Part shown: piece after piece, positions 46,906 to 55,885 of the stretch | Numbering within the stretch: the first letter of the stretch is position 1 | Layout: each line of letters opens with the position of its first letter | Source: Bryobacterales bacterium | GTDB lineage: Bacteria; Acidobacteriota; Terriglobia; Bryobacterales; Bryobacteraceae | Direction: 5' to 3' | Length of the DNA: 64,000 bases | NCBI GenBank assembly: GCA_003162425.1 | Contig: PMOK01000349.1 | Location: 1 to 64,000, forward strand | Position numbers and translations under genes: made by a program | Notes under the pieces: model-generated | Database searches by the model: none | What the model was told of the DNA's origin: nothing | The model's input: only the letters and a program-made list of their open reading frames with translations

Positions 46906-47767
46906 GGGGCTCTCGGCGCTTCTTCCCACAAAGGTGCCGAGCCAGCCAGAGCCGGTCACTCCCCCTTCTGAGACCCATGGCGTCCGCGTAGCTGTTATCC
47001 CGATTTTGCAAATCGAACCCAATCATCTGCAGCCGCGTACAACCTTCGACCCAGGCCGCTTGCAGGAATTAGCTAACTCAATACAAACAAACGGAATAAT
47101 ACAGCCGCTCATCGTGCGAAGGAAAGGTGGCCACTATGAGCTGATCGCCGGTGAGCGACGGCTCCGAGCGGCAAAACTGGCAGGCCTCTCTGAAGTCCCC
47201 GTCGTTGTTCAAGACTATGCCGACGATCGGCTCCTCGAAATCGCATTGGTAGAGAATATCCAGCGCGAGGACTTGAATCCCATTGAGACCGCCCAAGCCT
47301 TGGAGCGCCTGGTTCGAGAGATGCACTTGAGTCACGAGGAAATTGCCAACCGTACCGGAAAGGATCGCACCACCATCACGAACATGATCCGACTGCTACG
47401 GCTTCCATCGGACGTTCAACTCCTGGTCGCCGAGCGGCGCCTATCCATGGGCCACGCCCGCGCCATCCTCGGGCTTCCTACGCCCGAGCTCCAAACCCAG
47501 CTGGCTGAGAAATCCGCGGCCCAGGGCTATTCCGTGCGCCAGGTGGAGCGCCTTGTCAAGAAAATCAGCGAACCTCGGGAGCCTTCCGAAAAGCCGTTGC
47601 AGGACCCCAATATCAAGGCTGCCATCCGTGAGCTCGAAAGCGTCCTAGGCACGCGCGTTCGAATCGTCGAGAAGACAGACCAACATGGTCGAATTGAAAT
47701 TGAATACTACTCCCAGGAAGATCTGCAGCGGGTTTACGAGATGATCTTAGCTACTCGGAAGGAATAA
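46865..47767 (+). CDS. parB: Chromosome-partitioning protein ParB/Spo0J
   Basis: 300 residues. N-terminal Arg/Lys-rich ParA-contact segment ([15 protein letters not shown]), CTP-binding ParB/Srx domain with [32 protein letters not shown] and [13 protein letters not shown], then the parS-binding HTH ([20 protein letters not shown]) and a C-terminal dimer domain. ATG at 46865 with AAGGAG 11 bp upstream. It forms sliding CTP clamps loaded at parS. Its stop codon (47765-47767) abuts the encoded CCA of the convergent tRNA-Met gene. Confidence 0.95.
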   Translation: MNKAPDKPRKALGKGLSALLPTKVPSQPEPVTPPSETHGVRVAVIPILQIEPNHLQPRTTFDPGRLQELANSIQTNGIIQPLIVRRKGGHYELIAGERRLRAAKLAGLSEVPVVVQDYADDRLLEIALVENIQREDLNPIETAQALERLVREMHLSHEEIANRTGKDRTTITNMIRLLRLPSDVQLLVAERRLSMGHARAILGLPTPELQTQLAEKSAAQGYSVRQVERLVKKISEPREPSEKPLQDPNIKAAIRELESVLGTRVRIVEKTDQHGRIEIEYYSQEDLQRVYEMILATRKE

Positions 47768-47844
47768 TGGTGCCGGCGGCAGGACTCGAACCTGCGACCT
47801 GCGGATTATGAGACCGCCGCTCTAACCACCTGAGCTACACCGGC
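47768..47844 (-). tRNA. tRNA-Met (anticodon CAT), CCA encoded
   Basis: Reverse-strand cloverleaf. Acceptor GCCGGTG/CGCCGGC, D-arm GCTCAGGTGGTTAGAGC, anticodon loop CTCATAA (CAT), T-arm GCAGG/CCTGC with TTCGAGT, discriminator A at 47771 and encoded CCA at 47768-47770. The acceptor has a normal 1:72 pair, so it is not the initiator; elongator Met is most likely, though a lysidine-modified Ile2 tRNA (also CAT) cannot be excluded. The anticodon stem has a T-T at 31:39. No base separates it from the parB stop. Confidence 0.9.
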
Positions 47845-47919
47845 AAAATTACCGCTCTCTCAAGGTTATGTGGAGCCCAGGCGGGATGTCAAACCAAGGC
47901 TTCTAAATCATTAAAACGC

Positions 47920-47948
47920 TTGACAAAAATGTGACATTAGACTAACTT
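47920..47948 (+). promoter_or_regulatory. Candidate sigma-70 promoter
   Basis: TTGACA at 47920-47925, 17-bp spacer, then TAACTT at 47943-47948; an AT-rich patch in otherwise GC-rich DNA, 265 bp upstream of the Wzt-like gene. The -35 is perfect, the -10 is weak. Confidence 0.45.
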
Positions 47949-47952
47949 AATA

Positions 47953-48125
47953 TTGGGTGTTGGAGATGCAGTAACTCCAGCGCTAAGAGAAGTAAAGCAG
48001 GAGGCTTTTATCGACAACGATTACCTTTCGGGGCGACTACCAGCTTCCTCGACTTGCTTCGCCTGAAGCGGATAAAAGCAGGGTGAGATTAACAGCCTCA
48101 CCGGCTCGCGGCGGTTACACCGCAA
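47953..48125 (+). ncRNA. Structured leader upstream of the glycan-export operon
   Basis: Follows the candidate promoter. Perfect inverted arms GCTTTTATC (48004-48012) and GATAAAAGC (48071-48079) close a stem around 58 nt, within which CTTC/GAAG forms a small hairpin. Next come hairpins GGTGAG/CTCACC (48082-48102) and GCGGT/ACCGC. A 37-codon frame from TTG 47953 to TGA 48064 (37 residues) runs through the first half, so a translated leader is possible. No known riboswitch class was recognised. 48126-48213 holds nothing further visible. Confidence 0.4.
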
Positions 48126-48213
48126 TCTCAAAATGCTGAGGGTGGCAAACAGGAGTTGGCGGTCGCTCTGTACCTAATTGACAGGCCTTTTCCCCTCCAG
48201 TAGATTCGAGTAA

Positions 48214-49557
48214 GTGCCTTCTCCGGTTGTAGAGTTTCGAGACGTTTCCAAAAGCTATCCCATATACCCTACTCCAAGTGCGCGCCTCAAAGAACTTGCC
48301 TGCCTGAATCGTGTCTCCTTCCATCGTGACTTCTGGGCCGTCCGCGATATCAGCTTCGAGATTTACCCTGGCGAGACGTTCTGCATCGTAGGCGAGAACG
48401 GCTCCGGCAAAAGTACGCTGCTGCAAATGGTGGCCGGGATTCTACACCCAACCAGCGGCGAGATCTCGGTGCGTGGACGCGTGGCCGCGCTACTCGAGCT
48501 TGGCTCTGGATTCAACCCCGAGTTCAGCGGCCGCGATAACGTCTTCGTCAACGCTGCTATTCTCGGCCTGTCCCGCAAGGAAATCGCGGCCAAATTTGAA
48601 CAGATTGAGGCCTTCGCCGAGATTGGCGATTTCATCGATCAGCCGGTGAAGACCTATTCAAGTGGCATGGCGGTGCGCCTGGCGTTCTCGGTTGCCATCC
48701 ACGTCGACCCGGAGATCCTGCTGGTAGACGAAGCGCTAGCAGTAGGCGACATCTACTTCCACCAGCGGTGCATGCGCAAAGTCAACGAGCTCCGCGAAAA
48801 GGGCGTGACCATTTTGTTCGTTACGCACTCAGCGGGCGAGGTCAAGTCCATCGGCGATCGCGCTCTGTGGCTGGATGGCGGGCGCATGCGCGAGCTCGGA
48901 ACCACGGAACATGTCGTCAATCGGTATCTTGCCGCCATGTTTGAAAAAGATAGCGCCTATCTCACTACGCTGCATCACAAGGCGCAGCGTATCGCGCGCG
49001 GCCCGGTGAAGGCGCCGGAAGTGGTCGAGACTATTCCTAACATCGACCACCGTTTTGGGGACAGCCGCGCGGAGATCATCGGTATCGCCGTCCTTGATCT
49101 GGCCGGCCATCCCATCCATCTTCTGGAACCCCTCACCGCGATCGTGGTCCGGATCAGCATTCGCGCCAGTGAGGATATTACACTGCCGATAGTGGGATTC
49201 ATGATGCGCAACCACATGGGTCTCGATTTTGCCGGTACTAACACGGCGCGCGAAGGCTTCGAGCTTCCGCCCATGGCCACGGGCGATATCTTTACAGTCG
49301 ACTTCCATCTCCAGCTTCCCGAGCTTTATCCATCGTCGTTTTCGTTCTCGCCCGCCATTGCCGACGGCACTCTGCGCTCCTACACAACTTGCGATTGGAT
49401 TGACAACGCAATTGTCCTGCAAATGAGCCCCGCCGAAGGCGAGATCTACGGGCATCTGCACCTGCCTTGCCGCGTAGAGCTGAACCGATGCCTGTCAAAG
49501 CCTGCGCCCGCCGAATCTGCTCAGGCGCTGAGCCACGCGGAGCCGAAAGTTGGTTGA
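48214..49557 (+). CDS. Wzt-like ABC transporter ATP-binding protein of polysaccharide export
   Basis: 447 residues. ATPase domain (1-245): Walker A GENGSGKST (60-68), RVAALLELGSGFNPEFSGRD typical of teichoic acid/O-antigen exporters, signature YSSGMAVRLAFS, Walker B ILLVDEALAVGD. C-terminal beta-sandwich (about 275-425) is the Wzt carbohydrate-binding domain, which recognises the capped glycan end. GTG start. The matching permease (Wzm) is not in the window. Overlaps the methyltransferase gene by 8 bp. Confidence 0.9.
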   Translation: MPSPVVEFRDVSKSYPIYPTPSARLKELACLNRVSFHRDFWAVRDISFEIYPGETFCIVGENGSGKSTLLQMVAGILHPTSGEISVRGRVAALLELGSGFNPEFSGRDNVFVNAAILGLSRKEIAAKFEQIEAFAEIGDFIDQPVKTYSSGMAVRLAFSVAIHVDPEILLVDEALAVGDIYFHQRCMRKVNELREKGVTILFVTHSAGEVKSIGDRALWLDGGRMRELGTTEHVVNRYLAAMFEKDSAYLTTLHHKAQRIARGPVKAPEVVETIPNIDHRFGDSRAEIIGIAVLDLAGHPIHLLEPLTAIVVRISIRASEDITLPIVGFMMRNHMGLDFAGTNTAREGFELPPMATGDIFTVDFHLQLPELYPSSFSFSPAIADGTLRSYTTCDWIDNAIVLQMSPAEGEIYGHLHLPCRVELNRCLSKPAPAESAQALSHAEPKVG

Positions 49558-50758
49558 GTTCACCGGCGAGCGCGTCATTCCCGGACAAGTGAATGACGAC
49601 CTGTGGAGCGAGCATGTAGCCCGCTATGCCTTCGCCAGCCGTTTTGCGGATGGAAAGCGGGTGCTGGATGCGGGCTGCGGCGCAGGATACGGCTCAGCCG
49701 AGTTGGCACAATCCGCTCTCCAAGTCACGGGTCTCGACATTGCCCACGATGCGGTGGAATATGCCCGCGCTACGTACCCCCTCCCGAACTTGCTTTTCCT
49801 GGTCTCCTCCTGCATTGCCACTCCTTTTCGTCCGAACAGTTTTGAATTGGTTGTCGCGTTTGAAGTAATCGAACACTTGCAGGATTACCGCGCGTTCTTG
49901 AACGAGTGCGCTCGTGTGGTTACACCACAGGGCCTTTTCATCGTCTCATCGCCCAACAAAAGCTACTATGCGGAATCTCGCGCCAAGACTGGGCCCAACC
50001 CTTTCCACGAACACGAATTCGAAGCTGATGAGTTCGTAAGCGAGCTGAGCCGTGTTTTCTCGAACGTGCGATTGCTACTCGAAAATCGCGTCGAATCGTT
50101 CGCGTTTCATCCCGCCAGGACCTTCTGGCCTGCCGGCGTGCGAATCGATGGCGGCGGCGGCACTGCCGCGGAGGCGAACTTCCTGATCGGCCTGTGCTCC
50201 TTCGGCCGGCTTCCCGATCCACAGTCGTTCGTCTACGTTCCGAAGGCCGCCAATCTGCTGCGCGAGCGCGAGCAGCATGTCCAGCTTCTGGAGCAGCAAC
50301 TTGCCCGCACGAAGAAGTGGCTGGCCGAAGCGCAAGCCGAGCGCGATGCTTTGCTCGACCTCTATCGCAAGCAGACGGATGAGCTTCTGGATCGAACCCG
50401 CTGGGCCGAAAAACTCGGCGCAGAACTGGATGCCCTGGGCGAGGTGCTGACCAGCGAACGCAAAGCTGCTGAGGCCCTCGTTCGCGACTACGAAGCCCGG
50501 GTGACGCATCTCGAAGGCGAAAACCTCGTCAAGACCGAGTGGGCTCTCGCCACCGAGACGAGTCTCGAAGAAAAACGCGGTGAGCTGGCGGAGTGCTTGC
50601 GTTTGCTCGAAGCCGCGGAAACCACCGTCGTGGAGCGGACACTTTGGGCGCAACGCGCGGAAAAGTTGCGCGCGGATCTGGCCGCCCAACTGGATCTGAT
50701 CCGCGTGTCGCGCTGGGTGAAGCTGGGCCGAAAGTTCGGACTCGGCCCGAATCTGTGA
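49550..50758 (+). CDS. SAM-dependent methyltransferase with C-terminal coiled coil
   Basis: 402 residues from TTG 49550. Residues 1-165 are a class I methyltransferase: FTGERVIPGQVNDDLWSEH, SAM loop VLDAGCGAGYGSAELA, FELVVAFEVIEHL. Residues 215-385 form a long coiled coil (heptads of Leu/Ala with Glu, Arg, Lys). This resembles WbdD-type chain-capping enzymes, whose coiled coil acts as a ruler of glycan length; here that is inference from layout and neighbours. It is between the Wzt-like ATPase and the glycosyltransferase, coupled to both by overlaps. Confidence 0.82.
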   Translation: MVEFTGERVIPGQVNDDLWSEHVARYAFASRFADGKRVLDAGCGAGYGSAELAQSALQVTGLDIAHDAVEYARATYPLPNLLFLVSSCIATPFRPNSFELVVAFEVIEHLQDYRAFLNECARVVTPQGLFIVSSPNKSYYAESRAKTGPNPFHEHEFEADEFVSELSRVFSNVRLLLENRVESFAFHPARTFWPAGVRIDGGGGTAAEANFLIGLCSFGRLPDPQSFVYVPKAANLLREREQHVQLLEQQLARTKKWLAEAQAERDALLDLYRKQTDELLDRTRWAEKLGAELDALGEVLTSERKAAEALVRDYEARVTHLEGENLVKTEWALATETSLEEKRGELAECLRLLEAAETTVVERTLWAQRAEKLRADLAAQLDLIRVSRWVKLGRKFGLGPNL

Positions 50759-53124
50759 GAACGCTCTTAACCATCCTCTGGCGGCTGATCAAATTTCTTC
50801 CGCTCCTACTGCTCTCTCCCTTTCTGATGTTCGCGGCAATCATCGCCGTCGGCGCTACGGACCTGCTCACCGGTCTCCGAAAAAAAGACCCGTTGCCCTC
50901 CGATGTTCGTTGCGCGAACAACTCAGCCTCGGTGGTGATCCCCAACTGGAATGGCCGCGAGCTTCTGGAACGCTACCTGCCTTCCATCCTCGAAGCGCTG
51001 TGCGGGAATCCGGACAACGAAATCATCGTCGTCGACAATGGATCGACGGACGGTAGCGCAGGAATGCTCGCCGAACGTTTTCCATCCGTGCGCGTCCTGG
51101 CGCTCGATCGCAATTTAGGATTCGGAGGCGGCTCCAATGCCGGCTTTCGTGCGGCTAAGAACGACATCGTTGTCTTACTCAATAGCGACATGCGCGTCAA
51201 GCCGGATTTCCTGTCGTCGCTGCTGGCCGCATTCACCGATGAACACGTCTTTGCCGTAGCATGCCAGATTTTCTTTAGTGACCCGAACAAGCTCCGCGAA
51301 GAGACGGGGCTGACACAGGGTTGGTGGGAGAATGGCGGGCTACGCGTACGTCACCGCGACGATCCGGCCATCACCGATCTGTATCCATGCTTCTACGGCG
51401 GAGGCGGCTCCTGCGCATTCGACCGCCGCAAATTTCTCCAGCTCGGCGGCTTCGACGAAATCTTCCGTCCTTTCTATTTAGAAGACACCGACCTCGGGTA
51501 CCTCGCGTGGAAGCGTGGCTGGAAAGTGTTGTATCAGCCGCGCAGCGTGGTGTATCACGAACACCGCGGAACCATTGGGAAACGGTTCTCCGAATCTCAG
51601 ATCGACCTGGTGCTCAAAAAGAATTTCATCCTGTTCTGCTGGAAGAACATTCACGAATGGCCCCGCTTGTGGTCGCACTTCTTTTTTACTTTTGCCGGCG
51701 CAGTGCTGAGCGTTTTCTTTGGCGATTCGCCGGAACGCGCCAATCTGTGGGGCTTGTGGCGGGCCTTCCTCCAGTTACCTCAGGCGCTCGGCGCTCGCAC
51801 GCGCGCCCGTGCACTCGGAGCCGTCACGGACACCGAGGCGTTTTGCAGGCCGCTGGGCGGCTATTTCCGTGATCGCTTCGCAATCCTCGATCACGCACCA
51901 GAGAATCTGAGCGTCCTGTTTGTCTCGCCTTATCCGATCTGCCCTCCGGTCCACGGCGGCGCCGTCTTCATGTATCAAACCGCGCGCGAGCTGATGCCGC
52001 TCTGTTCGCTACACCTGGTGATCCTCCTTGACCACGACTGGGAGCAATGGGACCACGCTGAACTCGATCAGAAGGCGGCATCTGTCGAGTACCTGGTTCG
52101 GCTGGAAGGCAGGCCGAAGGAGTTTGGATCCGTTCTTCCTTACGCGGTGCGCGAGTTCGCAAACTCGGACCTCGCGTGGCTCCTGCATCGCCAGATCTAC
52201 ACGCGCGCCGTTGACGTGGTGCAACTCGAATACACCGCGCTCGGCCAATATCATTGGGATTTTCGCCGCATCGCCTGTCTGCTGTTCGAGCACGACATCT
52301 ACTTCCAATCCATCGGCCGCGGTCTTGCCGGAACCCGTAGCCTGATCCGAAAAACGAAGGCCGCGTTTGAATATCTGCGCGCGCTCCGTTATGAGCTAAA
52401 GATCCTGCCGAAGTTCGATCGCGTTCAAGTTTGCAGTCCCGAGAACGGCGATTATCTTTTATCGTTCCTTCCGGGCCTGGCGGGAAAGCTGGACGACAAC
52501 CGCGCGGGCATCCAAACCGCGCGCTATGAATTCCAGCCGGACGGCCGTGAACCGCAGACCATGCTTTTTCTCGGAAGCTTTCGCCATCTCCCGAATCTCG
52601 AAGCGCTGGACTGGTTCACGCGCAAAGTGCTGCCTCGCGTCTTAGAGCAGTCACCCGAAGCGCGGCTGGTAATTGTGGGCGCCGATCCTCCGCCGAAGCA
52701 TTCCCTGCCCGATTTCGGCGAACGCATCGAACTTCGTGGATTTGTCGAAGAAGTCCGCGAGCCGCTCTCCCGCTATGCGGTGTTCGTGTGCCCCATTCTC
52801 AGCGGCTCCGGGATGCGCGTCAAGCTTCTGGAGGCCTTCGCAGCCGGCATTCCTGTAGTCTCAACAAAGTTAGGAGCCGAAGGCCTCACCGATAAAGACG
52901 GCGAGGTGTGCGCCTTGGCGGATTCGCCGGAGGAATTCGCGGAGAAGATCATGCAGCTATTCGGGGACCAAGCGAAGGCCGCCGAGCTTGCCACCCGCGC
53001 CCGCGAGCGTGTGGTGGCCACGCGCGATATGGCGGTCCTGACCAGGAGGTTGCTAGATAGCTACCGCACCGCGCTTCGAGAAAAGGCACGGAACAGAACT
53101 ACTTCGTTCCCGCCGCTTTCTTGA
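50755..53124 (+). CDS. Bifunctional glycosyltransferase (GT2 plus GT4 domains)
   Basis: GTG 50755 overlaps the preceding stop (GTGA); 789 residues. N-terminal hydrophobic segment (about 10-35) anchors it to the membrane. GT2 domain about 55-330: SASVVIPNWNGRELLERYLP, IIVVDNGSTDGSAG, LLNSDMRVK (metal site) and FYLEDTDLGYLAWKRGW. GT4-like (GT-B) domain about 430-770: LFVSPYPICPPVHGG, LFLGSFRHLPNLEAL, SGSGMRVKLLEAFAAGIPVV. Two transferases in one chain would add two sugars in succession, for example in a repeating glycan. The last 26 bp overlap the end of the convergent M16 gene. Confidence 0.9.
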   Translation: MRTLLTILWRLIKFLPLLLLSPFLMFAAIIAVGATDLLTGLRKKDPLPSDVRCANNSASVVIPNWNGRELLERYLPSILEALCGNPDNEIIVVDNGSTDGSAGMLAERFPSVRVLALDRNLGFGGGSNAGFRAAKNDIVVLLNSDMRVKPDFLSSLLAAFTDEHVFAVACQIFFSDPNKLREETGLTQGWWENGGLRVRHRDDPAITDLYPCFYGGGGSCAFDRRKFLQLGGFDEIFRPFYLEDTDLGYLAWKRGWKVLYQPRSVVYHEHRGTIGKRFSESQIDLVLKKNFILFCWKNIHEWPRLWSHFFFTFAGAVLSVFFGDSPERANLWGLWRAFLQLPQALGARTRARALGAVTDTEAFCRPLGGYFRDRFAILDHAPENLSVLFVSPYPICPPVHGGAVFMYQTARELMPLCSLHLVILLDHDWEQWDHAELDQKAASVEYLVRLEGRPKEFGSVLPYAVREFANSDLAWLLHRQIYTRAVDVVQLEYTALGQYHWDFRRIACLLFEHDIYFQSIGRGLAGTRSLIRKTKAAFEYLRALRYELKILPKFDRVQVCSPENGDYLLSFLPGLAGKLDDNRAGIQTARYEFQPDGREPQTMLFLGSFRHLPNLEALDWFTRKVLPRVLEQSPEARLVIVGADPPPKHSLPDFGERIELRGFVEEVREPLSRYAVFVCPILSGSGMRVKLLEAFAAGIPVVSTKLGAEGLTDKDGEVCALADSPEEFAEKIMQLFGDQAKAAELATRARERVVATRDMAVLTRRLLDSYRTALREKARNRTTSFPPLS

Positions 53125-55807
53125 AATCGCCCGCTTTCACAATACTCAAGCGACTCGGATCCAAATTCCGGCGGAAAGCTGCCGCGACGTCATCCGGAGT
53201 GAGAGCGGTCACGTGCTTCTCTAGCTCTTCGTCCCACGCCATCTTCCGGTCGTCCAGGTCGCGCGATACCAGCGTCTGCGCCAGGGATGCGTCTTCGGCA
53301 CGGCCAACCTGCCGGAATTGCAGCCATCCGCTGCGATCCGCATCCATTTCTTTTTGCGCGAAACCGTCCTTCAATACCTTGCCCAGTTCCTCTTTGAAGT
53401 CCACTTCCACTTTGGCCACGTTCTGAGGAGCGGCAATGGCGAACACCTGCAACTGGCCATCTTTATCGTCGGACTTGGCTGAAAAGCTGGAGCCGATCCC
53501 GTAGCTTAGCCCATCCTTCACGCGGATGCGCGAAGCTAGGCGCGAATTCAGAAAGCCGCCGCCGAACATATAATTGCCGAACAGCACGGCCGGATAGTCG
53601 GCGTCCTGGTCGCCCATATTCACCCGCTCGGCCGCCAGGAAAACGGCGTTGGCCTTATCCGGAGTCTCGATCGACTCGTTCACGGGCGCGATGCTCTGGA
53701 AGCCGGTCTTGACCTTTTCGAATTTCGCCGGGCTCTTCCAGGAGCCGAACAGATCGCTCGCGGCTTTCTTCACTTCGCCCGAATCGAAATCGCCAACCAC
53801 GGCCAGTGCTCCGTTGGAAGCTCCGTAGAACTTTTTGTAGAACGCGCGCGCGTCTTCCAGCTTGGCGGCTTTCAGCTCTTCGATCTCTTCGTCAATCGAG
53901 AGCGTCCCGCGGACGTCGCCCTTGGGGAAGGGATAAAGCGTTCGGTGGAGCTTGTTGAAAGCTACGACCTGCGGTTCGGCTCGACCGAACTCGTCGCCCG
54001 TGATCTGCTCCTTGCGGATCTGCTCGAATTCCGTCTCGGGAAACGCGGGTTCCTTGAGGATTTCCCCAGCCAGCCGCAGCACCGCCGGCAGATTCTCGCG
54101 CGTGGTCTCGATGGACACGTTGGCCCCCTGGGCGTCTCCCCCGATATTCAACCGGGCTTTCAATTTATCGATTTCGTCCTGGATCTGCTGTCGGTTCTTG
54201 TGCTCTGTCCCGCGGATCAAGATCTCGCCCGCCAACGACGCCACAGTGTCCTTGCCCTTCAGGCTATCCACATCGCCGAAACGCAGGCGAATCACGGCAT
54301 GTACGCTCGCGCCCCTCGTCTTTTTCGTCAGCAGCGACACTTTCATTCCGGATGGCAGCGTATAGCGCTCAGTTCGCGCATCAATGTTCTTCGGTGACGG
54401 ATCGAAAGCCTCGCCCGCCTCCACGACTACTGCGCTCTTGTAATCTTTCACCTCGGCTGCGACATCGCTTTTGGCGGGAATCTCCGCGCGATCCGGTTTT
54501 GGATCCGGAATGAACTCGCCTATGGTCCGATTTGAGCTTTTGAGATATGCCGCGGCCACGCGTTGCACATCTTCCGGCTTTACCTTACTCAGCCGGTCGC
54601 GATTCAGGAACAGCAGGCGCCAGTCGCCCTTGGCGTTCCAATCGCTGATGAACAGACCGATGCGCTCGGAGTCGCGCAGGTTCATATCCATGTTCTTAAT
54701 CAGGCGCGTGCGGGCGCGATCCACTTCCTCTTTGCTCGGCGGCTCTTTCACCACGCCATCAATGGTATCCAGCATGGCCGTTCGCGCTGCCTCCAGCGAG
54801 TCCGTTTTGTTCAATATCGCGCCCAGCATCAGGAGCCCGGGCTCGTTCAACTGGAGTTGGAAATCGAAAACCTCGGTCGCCTTCTTGTTGTCCACAAGAG
54901 CCTTGTACAACCGGCCGGAGGACTCTTCGCCGAGGATGCCGCCCAGCACCGCTAAAGCCGCCGCGTCCGGATGCCCACCGTCAGGAATGTGATAAGCGGC
55001 CAGAATCGCCTGGATATCACCTACACGGCGCACAACGGTCAGGCGCTCTCCATCCTGCGCCGGTTCCACCGTATATGTCGGAGTAAGCGCGCGCGAGGGT
55101 CGCGGGATCTTGCCGAAATAATCGTTGACCAGCGCGACTACTTTGGGCTCATCCACTTTGCCCGCGACCATCAGGACGGCGTTGTCGGGCTGATAATACT
55201 TGTGATAAAAAGCCTGCAATTTGTCGATGGGCACGCGCTCCACGTCCGATTTGTTGCCGATTACCGGCCGTCCATAGCTGTGCGCAAGAAAGGCGGCCGA
55301 CATGGTGTGTTGCAACGTTACGTTAAAGGGATTGTTCTCACCCATCTCGAATTCATTGCGAACCACCGAGAATTCCTTGTCGAAATCTTCTTTCTTGATG
55401 AAGGAGTTCACCATGCGGTCCGATTCCAGATCCAGCGCCCACTTCAGATTTTCATCGCTGGCTGAAAATGTTTCGAAATAGTTGGTGCGATCCCAGGAGG
55501 TGGTCCCGTTCGGTCGCGATCCATGCTCGGTCAATTCCTGCGGAATATTCGTATGCTTGGTGCTGCCCTTGAAAACCATGTGTTCGAGAAGGTGGGCCAT
55601 GCCGCCTTCGCCGGTCCCTTCGTGCCGCGAGCCGACCAGGTACGTGATATTCACGGTGATGTTGGGCTTGGAAGCATCCGGGAACACCAGCAATCGCAGA
55701 CCATTGTCGAACCGGTATTCGGTGATGCCTTCCACCGAGGTGACTTTCGTCTGAGCAAAAGACAACAAAGCAGACGCGAACACAAGTAGAGCGAGACGGA
55801 AACGCAT
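53099..55807 (-). CDS. Periplasmic M16 family zinc peptidase (full-length, two halves)
   Basis: 902 residues with a signal peptide (1-19). Inverted zinc motif HxxEH at His72-Glu75-His76 (MAHLLEHMVFKG) and distal Glu152 (VVRNEFEMGENN), exactly 76 residues after the motif as in pitrilysin. The first half (about 25-450) is active; the second half (about 480-890) has the M16 fold without the zinc motif (SGMKVSLLTKK, IRVKDGLSYGIGSSF). A clam-shell protease for unfolded peptides. Convergent 26-bp overlap with the glycosyltransferase gene; divergent from the acyl-CoA synthetase gene. Confidence 0.94.
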   Translation of the reverse strand: MRFRLALLVFASALLSFAQTKVTSVEGITEYRFDNGLRLLVFPDASKPNITVNITYLVGSRHEGTGEGGMAHLLEHMVFKGSTKHTNIPQELTEHGSRPNGTTSWDRTNYFETFSASDENLKWALDLESDRMVNSFIKKEDFDKEFSVVRNEFEMGENNPFNVTLQHTMSAAFLAHSYGRPVIGNKSDVERVPIDKLQAFYHKYYQPDNAVLMVAGKVDEPKVVALVNDYFGKIPRPSRALTPTYTVEPAQDGERLTVVRRVGDIQAILAAYHIPDGGHPDAAALAVLGGILGEESSGRLYKALVDNKKATEVFDFQLQLNEPGLLMLGAILNKTDSLEAARTAMLDTIDGVVKEPPSKEEVDRARTRLIKNMDMNLRDSERIGLFISDWNAKGDWRLLFLNRDRLSKVKPEDVQRVAAAYLKSSNRTIGEFIPDPKPDRAEIPAKSDVAAEVKDYKSAVVVEAGEAFDPSPKNIDARTERYTLPSGMKVSLLTKKTRGASVHAVIRLRFGDVDSLKGKDTVASLAGEILIRGTEHKNRQQIQDEIDKLKARLNIGGDAQGANVSIETTRENLPAVLRLAGEILKEPAFPETEFEQIRKEQITGDEFGRAEPQVVAFNKLHRTLYPFPKGDVRGTLSIDEEIEELKAAKLEDARAFYKKFYGASNGALAVVGDFDSGEVKKAASDLFGSWKSPAKFEKVKTGFQSIAPVNESIETPDKANAVFLAAERVNMGDQDADYPAVLFGNYMFGGGFLNSRLASRIRVKDGLSYGIGSSFSAKSDDKDGQLQVFAIAAPQNVAKVEVDFKEELGKVLKDGFAQKEMDADRSGWLQFRQVGRAEDASLAQTLVSRDLDDRKMAWDEELEKHVTALTPDDVAAAFRRNLDPSRLSIVKAGDFKKAAGTK

Positions 55808-55885
55808 GGAGGATCTCCCTTTCTCCAGAGTATATAACTTTTCACCCAGCCTACCGGAATTACCAAATACAAATACAATTACAAT

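Noticed and set aside
47953-48125. tmRNA or known riboswitch
   Set aside because: There is no tRNA-like T-arm or acceptor end and no hallmark of TPP, cobalamin, SAM or c-di-GMP classes that I could recognise; left as an unclassified structured leader.
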